A stretch of 64,000 nt of DNA from Diabrotica undecimpunctata (lineage: Eukaryota; Arthropoda; Insecta; Coleoptera; Chrysomelidae). The notes beneath the pieces are model-generated. The model was not told the origin of the DNA and did no database searches. It saw only the letters and a list, made by a program, of their open reading frames with translations. Position numbers and translations under genes: made by a program. The DNA is taken from positions 117,286,458 through 117,350,457 of the forward strand of contig NC_092806.1 in NCBI RefSeq assembly GCF_040954645.1, in the 5' to 3' direction. Within the stretch, counting starts at the first letter, position 1; each line of letters starts with the position of its first letter. Of the stretch, positions 44,201-55,327 are shown piece by piece.

Positions 44201-45545
44201 ACGTATCGATTATCATTTTACACGAGATATAATTACCAAATGCATTTGCTATATTTATATAACATGTAGCCCATAGAATAGAACATTTTTGTACTAGATT
44301 TCTACTAAGAGCCAGCGCTTCACCACAAACATCATTGTCCCTATTGTCATTCAAAATTGGAGCACTTCGTTGTGCATGACTGTCGGCTGAAAATGGACTG
44401 TCCTCTGGTCCACCGCCTATTATCCTATTGCCTCCACTGTTGGGAAATTTGTGCAAGAATGAGTGGTGTTTTTTTATTACATAGGTACAGAACTGAGACA
44501 AAGTACAATTAACCATTAAATAGGAATATCCTAGACAATTCATACAAAACTTCGATCGTTTAACAAAAGACAACTTATTATTGCAATATGAGAATTTATT
44601 GAAATGCCTCAAAGTTAGACTAGGTTTACGATTTACCACCGTTATATGAAACGAGGCCTATATACCCTGCTTTTTCTAAAGAGATTTATTCCTCTTTTTA
44701 ACATTTAAATTCTCTAGGTGAGAACATTTTTCATCTATCAAATTAAGATATTCAATAAGAGAATTTATTCTTTCGGTTTTTCTTTCAAATTCTATAAACC
44801 TACGTGTACCAAAATGTAAATGTCTATCAATAAAATTAATCAAAATTAATTGCATTAGTTCTGAGGCCAAGAGACGTAAATTTTTTATAGCTTGCAACGT
44901 ATTTTTATCTGAATATAAAATTCACGTACTTGAACGTGGCTTTCATTACTATTAAGAGACTTGATGTCGAGTAATTCGTTTAAAAAGTATGCTTATGTTT
45001 TATGATAGTATGCTTATTTGAATATCTATCTTTCCGAGTTTTCAAAGCTATTTTATAGTTATCATTCGACAAAGTTATATTATTAATCATTTTAAGAGCC
45101 GAGAAGAGTTTGCATAAATAAAACGTTGTTTATCGGTAATCATGATGATAAGGGCGGAAAATAAATCGAAAAAGTTAGGTCATTTACTGAGATTACCAGA
45201 GAAACATTGAATAGAAATATTGGGTAATACACTAGAGGAAAAGTCCATTCTTATAATTGACTAGTATTTGAGTTGAATCTAGTTCCGGTGTATGCTTTAG
45301 AGTTGTTCTTCTCAGCTAAACGAGCTGATATCTCAGGAAACAAATCCTCCTGAGGAGATCTGTCCACATAATATGTGTTAGGAGTATCAATACCTACTGT
45401 ATCTTGATTTGCCGAGAATTATTGAAGGCATCTTTTAACACTGACATTTTATTTTCCATAACAAACAAATTAGTTTCTGAGTTTAAGTTATTATCAACCC
45501 ATGTCTGAATTCAGGTCATAGTCGTTTTCGCGGATCTGTAATTGA
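44200..45545 (-). pseudogene. BEL/Pao LTR retrotransposon gag-protease remnant
   Basis: Minus strand, in several frames: early gag block LKMINNITLSNDNYKIALKT then RKDRYSNKHTIIKH (45095-45010), LRLLASELMQLILINFIDRH and INSLIEYLNLIDEKC (44885-44700), the zinc knuckle region RSKFCMNCLGYSYLMVNC, QFCTYVIKKHHSFLH (44560-44440), and a protease-like segment ATCYINIANAFGNYISC then IIDTS (44270-44190) where D-S/T-G is expected. This order, gag with DUF1759-like repeats, double knuckle, protease, is that of BEL/Pao elements. RT, integrase and LTRs were not found. Many stops; dead. Confidence 0.65.
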
Positions 45546-45945
45546 CCGTTTTAGTATCCATTCTTAAAGTTTATAGAAGTGCTTTAGAATAAATGTGTTA
45601 ATTAACAAGACAAAAGAATAATAAAATTAGGGAAAAAAATAAATAGGATCTTTAATGATTTAAATCAATAGCAAAATAATCAAATTACCTAAAATCTAAT
45701 CAGATGCGGCTCAAATGATCATGTTGGGATCTTGCAATCAGACTCCACGTGTATGAAATTATTAAACACTCTCAGGTTCTATCGGTGCTAGTTCTACTGA
45801 TAAAAGATAAAAGATAATTAGCTGTGTATTAAGGTTCCAACGGGACTGCTTCCTAGAAGGCTTAAATCTAGCCAAATAACTATAAAAGATAAAAGTCATT
45901 TTAACACATTAATTCTAAATAAAAACTTAAAATTATACGTAAATA
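45546..45945. other. Spacer without recognised gene
   Basis: AT-rich, repeated aaagataaaag words; it might include 5' leader/LTR sequence of the BEL/Pao copy, but no LTR pair was found. Confidence 0.3.
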
Positions 45946-47213
45946 CCGGGTGTTTTTTAAAGGTATAGAAATGTAAGTTAGCAATACTGTTTTAACTGGC
46001 GGCCATTTTGACAGCTATTAAGTGATTTATGTTTAGTTTGGTTTGGCATTTCAGCATGAATAGACTTGACAACTGAATAACGCTTCTAAATTGTGCAAAT
46101 TTATTTTGAAAATTATGGTTTTGTTCAAAATATGTATCGCGCATGGCGTCCATTTTATGATCAACATAATAGTCCACCAAAGCAATTAATTCGATTAACC
46201 ATAGAACGTTTTTACATCAAGTTTACTCTAAATGATAATACTCATCCACAGAGATGTCGTACAGTGCGTACAGAAGAAGTTGTTGCTGCTGTAGAGCATA
46301 ACATAGAGGAAGACCCGAATCAGTCTCTCCATCATCGTGCACAGCAGCAGTTTTTGCGCAAAGATCTTGGTTTGCGCACTTACAAAATCCAACTGGTGTA
46401 GGAATTGAAGCTACACGATCATCTAGCAATGTTTAGATGCGGAGAAGGGACCCAAAACGAAATTGCCATTGGTCCTGATTTTCATAAGTGAATTTTGTTG
46501 AGCGACGAAGCTCACTTTTGGTTAAATACCAAGTCAACAAACAAAACTATTTGAAGTGACGATAATCTTTTAGTGTATGTTCATAAACCATTACATCTAG
46601 AACAACAGACTGTTCGGTGTGCTTTACGGGTTAGTAGAATCATTGGTCTGTATTTCTTCAAAAACGGTGCTGGCCAGAAGGTTACAGTCTATGAAAACCG
46701 CTATAGAGCCATGATTATTGACTTTTTCATTCCTCAATTGAACAGTTATGATGTGCAGGAGCTGTGGTTTCAACAAGACGGTGCAACATTTTGCACAGCT
46801 CGTGCCACAATTGATTTATTAAAGGAAACGTTTGGTAACCGCATAGTTTCACGTTTCGGACCCGTGAAGGGGCCTCCAAGATCGTGCGATTGAACACCGC
46901 TAGACCATTTTTCTGTGGGAATATGTTAAGTGGCTAGTCTACGCCGATAAGCCTGAAACGATTAACTACTTGGAGAACAACATTTGCTGTGTTCGATATA
47001 CGGCCATAAACGTTGGAAAAAGTCATCAACACCTGGACCTCCAGATTAGACTACTTTAGAGCCAGCCGGTGCGGTCATGTGTCAGAAATCATATTTAAAT
47101 TATAATGCCAAAAGATTAATTTTCAAATAAAGGCAATTCCATGTCAATTTAAAAAAATCGTCTTTTTTTTTTAATTCCATTTCAAAGTTTTATACCTCTA
47201 AAAAAACGCCCTT
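45946..47213 (+). mobile_element. Mariner-like element, 1268 bp, TIRs and TA flanks
   Basis: The left end (ccgggtgttttttaaaggta) and the reverse complement of the right end (aaagggcgtttttttagaggta) are diverged TIRs of ~25 bp. TA flanks both (45944-45945, 47214-47215). Inside is a frameshifted transposase: HTH region 46093-46398 (PPKQLIRLTIERFYIKFTLN, then TVRTEEVVAAVEHNIEEDPN, and KDLGLRTYKIQLV), DEAHFWLN (46510, catalytic 1), VYENRYRAMIIDFFIPQL, LWFQQDGATFCTARATIDLL (46765-46820, catalytic 2), and a decayed PRSCD-TPLDHF block (46880-46905, catalytic 3). Part of the link between HTH and catalytic core is deleted. Confidence 0.85.
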
Positions 47214-47219
47214 TATGTA

Positions 47220-47872
47220 TGAAAGTTAATTAATACTACGAAATATTACTAAAGTCATATGATTTGGTCATATAGTCAAATTTCCATGTTTACACTGTGT
47301 GATTTGTCATATGTTTTTGTGATAAACACTGTCATGCGGCTCGTCATAGCTTGTCACAGAAGAATAGGGCGGTACCTATTCCGCAAGGTAAAATCATATG
47401 ATTTTCGGTAATAATACCGGTTACACCAACATGTTTAAATATCCCGCCTTAATCTTATGTCAATTCAGCGACATTCCCTTATCAAGAGACAACATATTTT
47501 ATTTATTAATTTTTTGTTTGTTGGATTGATATTGAGCCTATTGTCTAATCTGTGCTATTGTGTCGTATTTTTCTTTTATTAATTATTTAGTTTATTTTAT
47601 TCTTAGTTTAGCCCTTTTTAGTCATCTTAGTCATAATTTTAGTTTAGTTTCTTTATTAATTATTTTTAATTTAGTATAATATCAACACTAAATTTAATAT
47701 ACCCCGTCCACTATTTCTTCCCAAGAGCCACCTACGAGCCCAAAGGCGTCTGATCTTTTCTTCTTACTATTAGCTGTACGCAGTTGTCGGCGTATTATTA
47801 TTAAAAGTCCGGAAGCCAATGCAAACAAATATTTATTTTCCATTATAATAGTTTAAAAATCTAATAGTTGTT
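47220..47872. other. Possible decayed DNA element; no gene
   Basis: Sequence near 47265-47320 (tcatatgatt, catgtttacactg) has loosely inverted counterparts near 48345-48410, suggesting an old TIR element interrupted by the 404-bp MITE. Weak similarity only. Confidence 0.3.
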
Positions 47873-47879
47873 ACCTATA

Positions 47880-48283
47880 CCACAGAATAAATAACAATCA
47901 GAATGCCCACTCTCAGATGCCGCCTATGAAGTTTGTTAGCACGCGAACGCCATATTTTAGACGGAAATATAGACTCGAATTGAGAAATTCGTGACAAGCT
48001 ACGACAGAACTGTAATTTAAATTTTTAGAGATTAACAATTTAGTACATTTGAAATAATTTAATCCATTTTTCAACTAAAAGTACGAATAAAATAGTGCTT
48101 ATTATGTCTGTAGTTGCCGTAAATAAATTAAACCGGGTTAATTTGTCTATGCACACCAGATAAAATGTTACTGAACAGCACTGGTTCCGACTAAAACATG
48201 GCTGATTCCGTCTGCGCGAACGAGATGGGCGTACTTATTTTTTTAAGCAGAGTGGGCATTCTGATTGTTTATTATTATGTGCC
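47880..48283. repeat. MITE, 404 bp, with ~33-bp TIRs
   Basis: The left end and reverse-complemented right end share acaatcagaatgcccactct and flanking AT-rich bases. TA lies immediately outside each end (47878-47879, 48284-48285); alternatively a 7-bp cctatac repeat is shared (47874-47880, 48282-48288). Bases 60489-60508 match the right terminus including the outer tgtgcc, which supports the TA reading. No coding capacity; Tc1/mariner-type MITE likely. Confidence 0.75.
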
Positions 48284-48900
48284 TATACTGTGTCTAATAT
48301 CTCTATGACCACAAACAAAAGAAAAATCAGTAAAACCTGATTGTCACTAATATCATAAGTCATAACTTATCATTCAGTGTAAACATGATTTTTTAAAACA
48401 TCATAGAAACGAGGAATCATAACAAATCTTGTAGTAGATAAAATCATGTAGTAAAGTCGACTTAATACTACAACTAATGTATGGACATGCATGGACACTA
48501 AAACTATGATATTGTATCTATATACTATTTCTCGCACTAGTAAAGTGTCATCATTTCCCTCTTCAGGCCTTTACCGGGAATATTATATGAGCTCATAAGA
48601 TAAACGCCTCATAAGGCTTTAAGTCGAACGTTAATCTCTCAAAATATTTATTAAAATAAATATTATCTACTTGTGTCACAAAAGCCATAAGTAATGTTAC
48701 ATTTGGGGACTGAAGTTGTGTTGCAGAGTGCACTAAGTGTGTCTTAGAACACATACTTTAACAATGCTACAAAAACATAGCCTATTCCCTGACCGAAAGA
48801 TTACCGGAATAAGCAATTAGATTAAACGAAAAAAAATTAAAACAATAGGAATTGAAGGAGCCGTAATAAGATATGAACCTGGAACATAAAAACATAATGG
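48284..48900. other. No gene; contains a short dispersed repeat
   Basis: The block tcttcaggcctttaccgg and atattatatgagctc at 48560-48600 recurs at 53273-53310. Otherwise AT-rich and unrecognised. Confidence 0.5.
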
Positions 48901-48904
48901 CATT

Positions 48905-49275
48905 TTGAGCCTGTCAAGCTCAGGAAACCCTTTAAATATATAAATGGGCTGGATTAATCTTAAACAATAAAACCAACAAATGTGTCACAAATTGTATTCA
49001 CATATCAGAGCATTGTGTTTACGATCAAACGCATAAAATTGCAATTTCTGAGACACGTTATGAGAAATCAACACCGTTACTCTCTGCTGCAGTCTATATT
49101 GCAAGGTAAAGTCAAAGTTAAGCGGGGACCCGGTAGAAGGAGAATATCATGGCTGCGGAATTTAAGAACATGGTTTAAGAAAACCTCAACGGAGCTGTTT
49201 CGAGCCGCAGCGAGCAAGGTCATGATTGCCAATATGATTTCCAACATTCGAAACGGATAGGAACCAGAAGAAGTA
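48905..49275 (+). pseudogene. RTE RT C-terminal tail
   Basis: One frame, 48982-49257: LQFLRHVMRNQHRYSLLQSI then LQGKVKVKRGPGRRRISWLR, TWFKKTSTELFRAAASKV, MIANMISNIRNG and stop, followed by a ccagaagaag tail at 49262-49272. This is the end of an RTE RT; the rest is truncated. Confidence 0.75.
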
Positions 49276-49292
49276 TATCAGAGCATATCATA

Positions 49293-49900
49293 TTAGTCCA
49301 GTCGTCAGAGATTTGACCTCTAAAAATCATACGAACAATCTGAATTTCGCCGAGAATATCAATTTGGGCACGCCAAAAAAGATGCAAAAAGTTTACCACT
49401 TTCACCCAAGGCTTTTCACCAAAACCCCCCTCACCAAAGGGTAAAAACTCAAAAAAAAAAACGATTTACCAAGAACCTGTACGCTAGAAAAAATGTTTTA
49501 AATAAAAATGTAGCTGACATAATTTTAAAAAAAAAACGCACACAAACATTTTTTCTGTAGAATAAACTGTTCTCTCAGAAACAACACTTGAAGCGACCGG
49601 CGATTTTGAATGGCAGTGGCGCGTGCGAAATCAATGTTAAATAAAATGTGTATCAAGTCGACGGTAAAAATTTGATATCTTTTCATCAGAGTGTACTATC
49701 GACATAAATCAAAATGCATTTTAAAGGTGAGGAACAGAACTTTCTTGTAAAATTGTTGTATTTTACCAAAAATAAAATGAGTTTCTATAAACCTGTTCGA
49801 TAAAAAAACGTTGCGCGATTCTTGCCATTTTTTACAATTCTCGTGAGATAAATTAAATTTATCCCTTTAATTAACCGGTCATAGTGAAATTTCGATTTTT
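49293..49900 (+). repeat. Long ~0.6-kb dispersed repeat, copy A
   Basis: Begins gtccagtcgtcagag and is recognisable over ~600 bp in copy C (59294-59910, same sense), and as the inverse in copy B (52137-52670). Conserved landmarks include gacctctaaaaatcatacga, gcgaaatcaatgtt, cgacggtaaaaa and ctcatgagat-like words. No protein frame is conserved, so it is probably a non-coding terminal or internal part of a DNA element. A and B together form inverted ends of a ~3.4-kb unit. Confidence 0.75.
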
Positions 49901-50227
49901 AGAGACCAATCTTCAAAACCTATACAATGCAGAATTTATACTTTCATATTACAAACGATCGCACTTCATGGGAAATGCCTTCAAGAAGATGAGTTTGAGT
50001 ATAATTTGAAGCAAGAGAATAGGTAGTTTTGAAAAACGAACTAATATGATTAACATTGGCTGTTTTAAATCTTTTAGATCATTGGTAATGCGAAAGTTTA
50101 AATTCAGCGTTTTTAAGCCTATTTCAAATGACTCAGATTTGTTGCCAAAACCCAAAACTAAAATTTCATGTTACAGGTTTTACAGATTAATCCTCAACTG
50201 GAGAGATCCTATTTTAATATACACAGA

Positions 50228-50255
50228 GAGACATGCCGTCTGACAGACTACAATG
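50228..50255 (+). repeat. Terminus-like motif gccgtctgacagactac
   Basis: gagacatgccgtctgacaga recurs, with one or two changes, at 51912-51935 (same sense) and 52088-52112 (inverse). It may be the terminal inverted repeat of a piggyBac-like element whose transposase C-terminus lies at 50575-50897. Confidence 0.5.
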
Positions 50256-50574
50256 TAGGAGAGGGGATAAGAACTAAACTTACAAACTTTTTTGATATAT
50301 TTAATAGTACTATAAAAGCTGTTTGTATTTGCAATTGAACACAGTAAAGAAACTCAAAATATTGTCAGAGTATAAAAAAATAACTACGACTCTCTAACAG
50401 CTAATCATTTACAGTTCGTGACGGTCACATTTTCTACTTTTCATTACAGTGAAAAAATAAATATACAACAAGTAAGTTTTTTTATATGAAAGGCACTAAC
50501 ACATACTGCATTACGTAAAAATTATCTCGCGAAATTATTTTGATGTTGAAAAAAATGTCCAGCAACTGTAAAAG

Positions 50575-50897
50575 TTACATACAATCGGTACAAATTGGTT
50601 TCGTACACTGAAGACACATAGGTTTTCTACATCGGCCACAAAGGTATTTTGTCATACGGTTCTTCTTGCGAGGGCACAAATAACATATTTTTCGCTTCTC
50701 TAGTACTAATGGCTCGTTATCATCTACTTGGTTATTCTCAGGAATTCCAAGAATACTCGCTATACTAACATGAATTAGCCGCGGTACGTGAAAATTACGC
50801 ATTCTTCGCTTCATATGATCTTCTACTAATTGTTTTGCTAATATTTTAGCAAAAGCAGATTTTTCTTGAATTTTAGAATTGTTTTTTTAACTTTGGT
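50575..50897 (-). pseudogene. piggyBac-like transposase C-terminus with zinc-binding domain
   Basis: The minus strand from 50890 reads NSKIQEKSAFAKILAKQLVE, MKRRMRNFHVPRLIHVSIAS, then the cysteine-rich tail KICYLCPRKKNRMTKYLCGR and CRKPMCLQCTKPICTDC and stop at 50575. The C-x2-C, C-x2-C, C-x2-C-x(4)-C pattern is the C-terminal cross-brace zinc domain of piggyBac-type transposases. The DDE domain is missing: the coding sequence is cut at 50897 by the repeat starting there. Confidence 0.75.
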
Positions 50898-51310
50898 GCA
50901 GTATGTACCGTTCGCGTCATAAAAAACTGGTACAACTCTTATTACCGAAAATCATGTTTTTCAAGTTGTGTAAGTTGATCTTGTCACATGTGTCATTCTA
51001 ATTTCTAGGGCACTGTTGCCAGTTCAACGAAAATATTATATGAAATCAGCTAAAAGCAGGGCTGTGTGACAGACCGCCAGTTTTGAGTATTCTAAACACT
51101 AAAACATCGAGCATTCTCGATCAGTCAGTCACATTAAATTTGTTTAAACATGCATCCTAAAAAATTCTCATATTAATTTTGTAATTTTTCATTATCTCAA
51201 TTAAGTACTCATACCTTGATTTGTGTTTTCTTATAATTTATGAAAATATTTCAATTCAAATATAGTGATAGATAAAATCAATCTAGACATAACTTTAAAT
51301 TATTATAATA
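50898..51310 (+). repeat. ~400-bp repeat, copy 1 (second at 55328-55705)
   Basis: Colinear and highly similar to 55328-55705, from gtaccgttcgcgtcataaaa to gacataactttaaattatta. Shared words include gttgatcttgtcacatgtgt and gagcattctcgatcagtcag. This copy interrupts a piggyBac coding region; the other abuts a Tc1-like transposase N-terminus. Non-coding. Confidence 0.8.
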
Positions 51311-51905
51311 AAACATTACAGTGAGGTATTGGATCTGTCACTTTATAATCTACGTAGGATAAAGTATAATGTTAGTTTTTGTTAATGTTATCGTTCATAT
51401 AATAAATAATAAATTAATTTTGGTAGTTGGCCTGTGACTAAACTTATTGATACAAAATACAGTTCGTGTTCGCTAGGTAATTGAAGTAAAAAATTAGATA
51501 CAGTAGATGCGTTCCAATGTTCCCTGTGCCAATAATCTAGGTTTAAAGATCCTTCAAATATTTTGGATATTAGCTGAACCCTATCTCTGGTTATTAAATT
51601 TATTAAATACGGTTTTTTATTGTTAATGATAAAAATAATACCTATCTAATAATAACTTTTTTTTTTTAATTAGATTTAGTGCAATTCCGTTATCTGTGAT
51701 GGCAACAGCGAATTAATTCACGAACCACTGTATCCAGTCTGAACCCAGGTTTACATTGGGGAAAAAAGTGTACCAGTTTTATATGACGGGAAGTGTACTT
51801 CAAAGCTGTATCGTCAAAATCAGTATAGGTAAAACGGATTTTTTTTTGATATACCGGCCATGATTGTACCAAATACGCGACGTTTTCAATGAAACAAAAT
51901 GTAAC
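51311..51905. other. No recognised gene
   Basis: AT-rich between two repeats. It might be interior of the piggyBac-like element but no transposase block is readable. Confidence 0.35.
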
Positions 51906-51910
51906 CTGAA

Positions 51911-52113
51911 CCGAGACGTGCCGTCTAACAGACTAAGTAAAACTGATTTTCGGTTATAACTTTTCCAAATATGCGTATTTCTTTACCAGTCGGGTCACTA
52001 ATAGTCAAGGAATAATATAAAGAATATATGAAGTGATGTGCCGATGGGCGGAGGTATTTGTACAGGGTGTTAAAAATTCTTTATGCTGTAGTCTGTCAGA
52101 CGGCACGTCTCCA
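51911..52113. repeat. ~200-bp inverted-repeat element
   Basis: gagacgtgccgtctaacaga (51912) and the reverse complement of 52088-52112 (gagacgtgccgtctgacaga) form inverted ends around ~150 bp of AT-rich sequence. It could be a MITE of the piggyBac-like family, or the true right end (with a subterminal repeat) of an element starting at 50228. Confidence 0.55.
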
Positions 52114-52136
52114 GTTAAGGGTTTTAAGCTCCAGTT

Positions 52137-52670
52137 ATCGAAACTCCACAGTGGGCGGTTAATAAAAGGGATAATTGTATTGATCTCATGAGAATCATAA
52201 AAATTGGAAAAATCGCGTCTCTTTTATTTATTTAACGCCTTTATAAAAACTAAGTTTATTTACGGCAAAATACAAAAAATTTATAAGAAAGTTGCGCTCT
52301 TCACCTTTAAAATGCATTTTAATTTTTGTCGATAACACACTCTAATCAAAAGATATTGAGTTTTTACCGTCGACTTAATACAAATTTTATTGTACATTGA
52401 TTTTACGCGACCTGACATTAAAAATCACCGATCGCTTCAAGCGTTGTTTCTGAGACAACGGTTCATTCTACGTAAAAAATGTTAATAAACATTTTTGTTC
52501 AAAATTATATTGGTTACATTTTTTATTTGAAAAATTTTTTTCTATGGCGTACAGATTCTTGGTAATTCGTTTTTTTTTTGGTTTTCCCCCCTCTAAGAGG
52601 AAGTTTTAGGAGAAAGCCCGAGAGTAAAAGTGGTAAACTTTTTTGTATTTTTTTTTTTCATAAAGTATCT
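52137..52670 (-). repeat. Long ~0.6-kb dispersed repeat, copy B (inverted)
   Basis: Reverse complement of copy A over most of its length (for example accgtcgactta for taagtcgacggt, and aaaatgcatttt-containing stretches). The outer ~40 bp corresponding to the gtccagtcgtcagag end are absent, so it is truncated. Confidence 0.7.
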
Positions 52671-53385
52671 AACATAATTCAACTGTACGCAGCTACAGCC
52701 TACAAACTAGAATTTAAAATACAAGAGTTCTACAATAATCTAAGAAATTTTCTTAAACTTTCCAAAAGAACTTAAGAGTCATAATTTGAATGCGAAAATT
52801 GATAACACTAACAACGCGTGAAGAATTTGTATGATCGTTCGGTTTCGGGGAGTGCAACGAACGTGACGATCAACTCGTAGAATTCGCAACGGAAAAGCAA
52901 TTTGTAGTTACAAATACTTTTTTTATCTTATCCTAAAAAGTTGTATACGTGGAAATCTCCACAAGATAACACATTCTAAGAAATCACAACAATAAATTCA
53001 ACAATTCTATAAAAAAAGTTTAACAATCAGGTATTAAAAACATTAAATCCAAAATTATATACGCAAGACTCTAACTAGACACAAGATAGTGGACACTGTA
53101 GAAGAAAAATTTAAAATACTAATTGAAGTTGATGAGACTATACTAGAACAAGATATGAAATGACCAAAAAAAACAAGTAAGAAAGTAAGTAAGGATGACA
53201 GATGAAATTCCAGTTATGATGGAAAGGAAAATTATGACGAAGTTCCAGTTATAATATTCCTCTTTTCCTTCTTCAGGCCTTTACCGGAAATATTATATGA
53301 GCTCCTAACATATATGCCCTTGCCTTATCTGCTGGGTTCATGGGTGTCACTTGCCTAATTATATGCAAGTATAATTACAAATCAG
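52671..53385. other. No recognised gene; one short dispersed repeat
   Basis: Carries the second copy (53273-53310) of the tcttcaggcctttaccgg repeat. The rest is AT-rich and unrecognised. Confidence 0.4.
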
Positions 53386-53389
53386 GCAG

Positions 53390-53660
53390 TGCTGGAAAGA
53401 TTGAATATTGAACCCCAAATTATATAATATGCTATAAAGAAGAAAAAACTCGAATTGCTTTTCAACGTGTCTAGAGGTATAGAAGCATAGATAGTTGGAC
53501 GAAAAAGCATGGGACGTGGAACAATTTTTTGGCTGCGAAACATTCGTGGATGGTTCGGAATGAGATCGGTCTAATTATTCCGTTCAGCAGTTTTAAAAGT
53601 ACAAATAGTCATGTTGATCAGACACCTTTAAGGGAGATGATAAGTCCAAGAAGAAGACCA
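53390..53660 (+). pseudogene. RTE RT C-terminal tail, degraded
   Basis: Frame pieces: ELLFNVSRGIEA, GRKSMGRGTIFWLRNIRGWF and GMRSV, then FRSAVLKVQIVMLIRHL, ending in an aagaagaag tail near 53648-53657. Equivalent to 49000-49260, with stops. Confidence 0.65.
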
Positions 53661-53669
53661 ATATCAAGA

Positions 53670-54219
53670 CGTTACTTCAGCTAAAAGGCGAGATAAAATA
53701 TTAACAGTACTTGAATTGAACTTAAATCAATACTTTGGAAGATTTTTTAAGGGTTGTTTTAAATAATTGATTACTCATTCCGATTTTATCAAGGCTTTAT
53801 ATCACACGATTTAACTTGCATATGGTAAATACGGTCACTTGTAGATTTAACGAATGTTGGAATCATTAAGACTCGATTTTTATTGTCGTCATGGTCCGTA
53901 GAACTTGTTACCACCTGTGTAGAGTATACACCAACCACCGCAATTGGTCATTGGTAGCGTTACAAGATATATAATAAAATTACAACGGATTGATGAATAC
54001 AAAACATATTTTTGTGTATATGGTTAAAATTATAATTACAGAATATATAAACAGCTTAAAGTACGCAAGTTTTACGCAAAATATCTGTTAAAAATATTTA
54101 ATTATCTTTAATTTATTAATAAGCAGGAGATTGCGAAAAAAATTAATATGTTTGCTCGAAAATATGCCGATCAGTAGAACGTTCAATCGTTTTTAGTATT
54201 TCTGACCACACTTTTATAG
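53670..54219. other. No recognised gene
   Basis: AT-rich spacer; nothing identifiable. Confidence 0.4.
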
Positions 54220-54221
54220 TA

Positions 54222-55259
54222 TAGTCCGTCCCAAACCTTTCTTTCAGTGCGTCATAGTTGATCGAATTCCCTCTAACGCATTAAGCTAGAAGTGACAGAA
54301 AAAAACGTGAGTCTGTGATTATTATACATAGAACTTAAAAATTATGTATCGTCCACGGGTATTTGCATATTAAAGCGAATTCTACTTACGGATGTATAAT
54401 TGGTTAGAGTTTAGAATACGCTAAATAGATATCCAATCAATGATGCGCATAAATATAATTTGACGCAGTGGTCTCGATAGTGACAGTACTTTCACAATGT
54501 CAACTGATAAAACGATAATTGTCATTCCAGGTTAGTATTTTCAGACATTTTACAGTGAAAATTTAATTTTGTATTTATTGTCATAAAAATATTTTAAATC
54601 TGCCTAGATATACCGAGAAGGAACAAAGACTAATATTAAAATTATTAAATTATTTTTAATTAGAAAAACAGGCTGGGGCAACTTTATAACCAGTTTCTGC
54701 CGTTCATTAACCAATAACTATGAACATGTTATTAGAACTCGTGTATACAGAATGTTTAGTGAAGGTTTGTATCAAAATATAGTTTGCCATAACCTACTGA
54801 AATATCATGTTACCTAGTAACATGTTACCCTTCATACCAAAAATACCAAATTCAAGTTGGACTAAGCACTCTTTAGTAGAATGGTTAAAAGGGAGACATA
54901 TACGTGTTTCAACAACCATGATGAAACTTGAATTTATTGGAGATGGTAAATCTTAGCTAATTAAGCACTTTCCTTGAAATGTATAGAATATTAATATTTG
55001 ACAAACTGCCGTTCCAATATAATGCGCCATAAAAATTTATATACAGGGCGGGACCTTTAATATGTAAATTAAAAAACAATTTTGAATTGTTAAAGTTTTT
55101 ATTCTATATTAAAAAAAATAACCTTTTCACATTTAACCGATTACGATCCTGCAACTGTCAGATTTAACTAAAATGTCATGCAATAATTCTCGACATTCTT
55201 AAAATCCCATATGACGTCAAAATTAATGACGCACTGAAAGAAGGGTTTGGGACAGACTG
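54222..55259. mobile_element. IS630/Tc1-like element remnant, 1038 bp, TIRs and TA flanks
   Basis: The left end (tagtccgtcccaaacctttc, 54222) and reverse-complemented right end (cagtctgtcccaaacccttc) are TIRs continuing into tttcagtgcgtcat. TA flanks at 54220-54221 and 55260-55261. On the + strand, 54780-54960 shows decayed transposase: IVCHNLLKYHV (position of the second catalytic Asp, now His), then in another frame IPNSSWTKHSLVEWLKGRHI and the VSTTMMKLEFI block, which in insect IS630-like transposases lies between catalytic blocks 2 and 3. Block 1 and block 3 are absent. A relative of this transposase with block 1 lies at 25580-26130. Confidence 0.75.
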
Positions 55260-55327
55260 TAGACTGTAGCCATTATTATGCAAGTAGTGCAAAATACTTT
55301 TTATTTAGATAAGGAATAGATAATATA

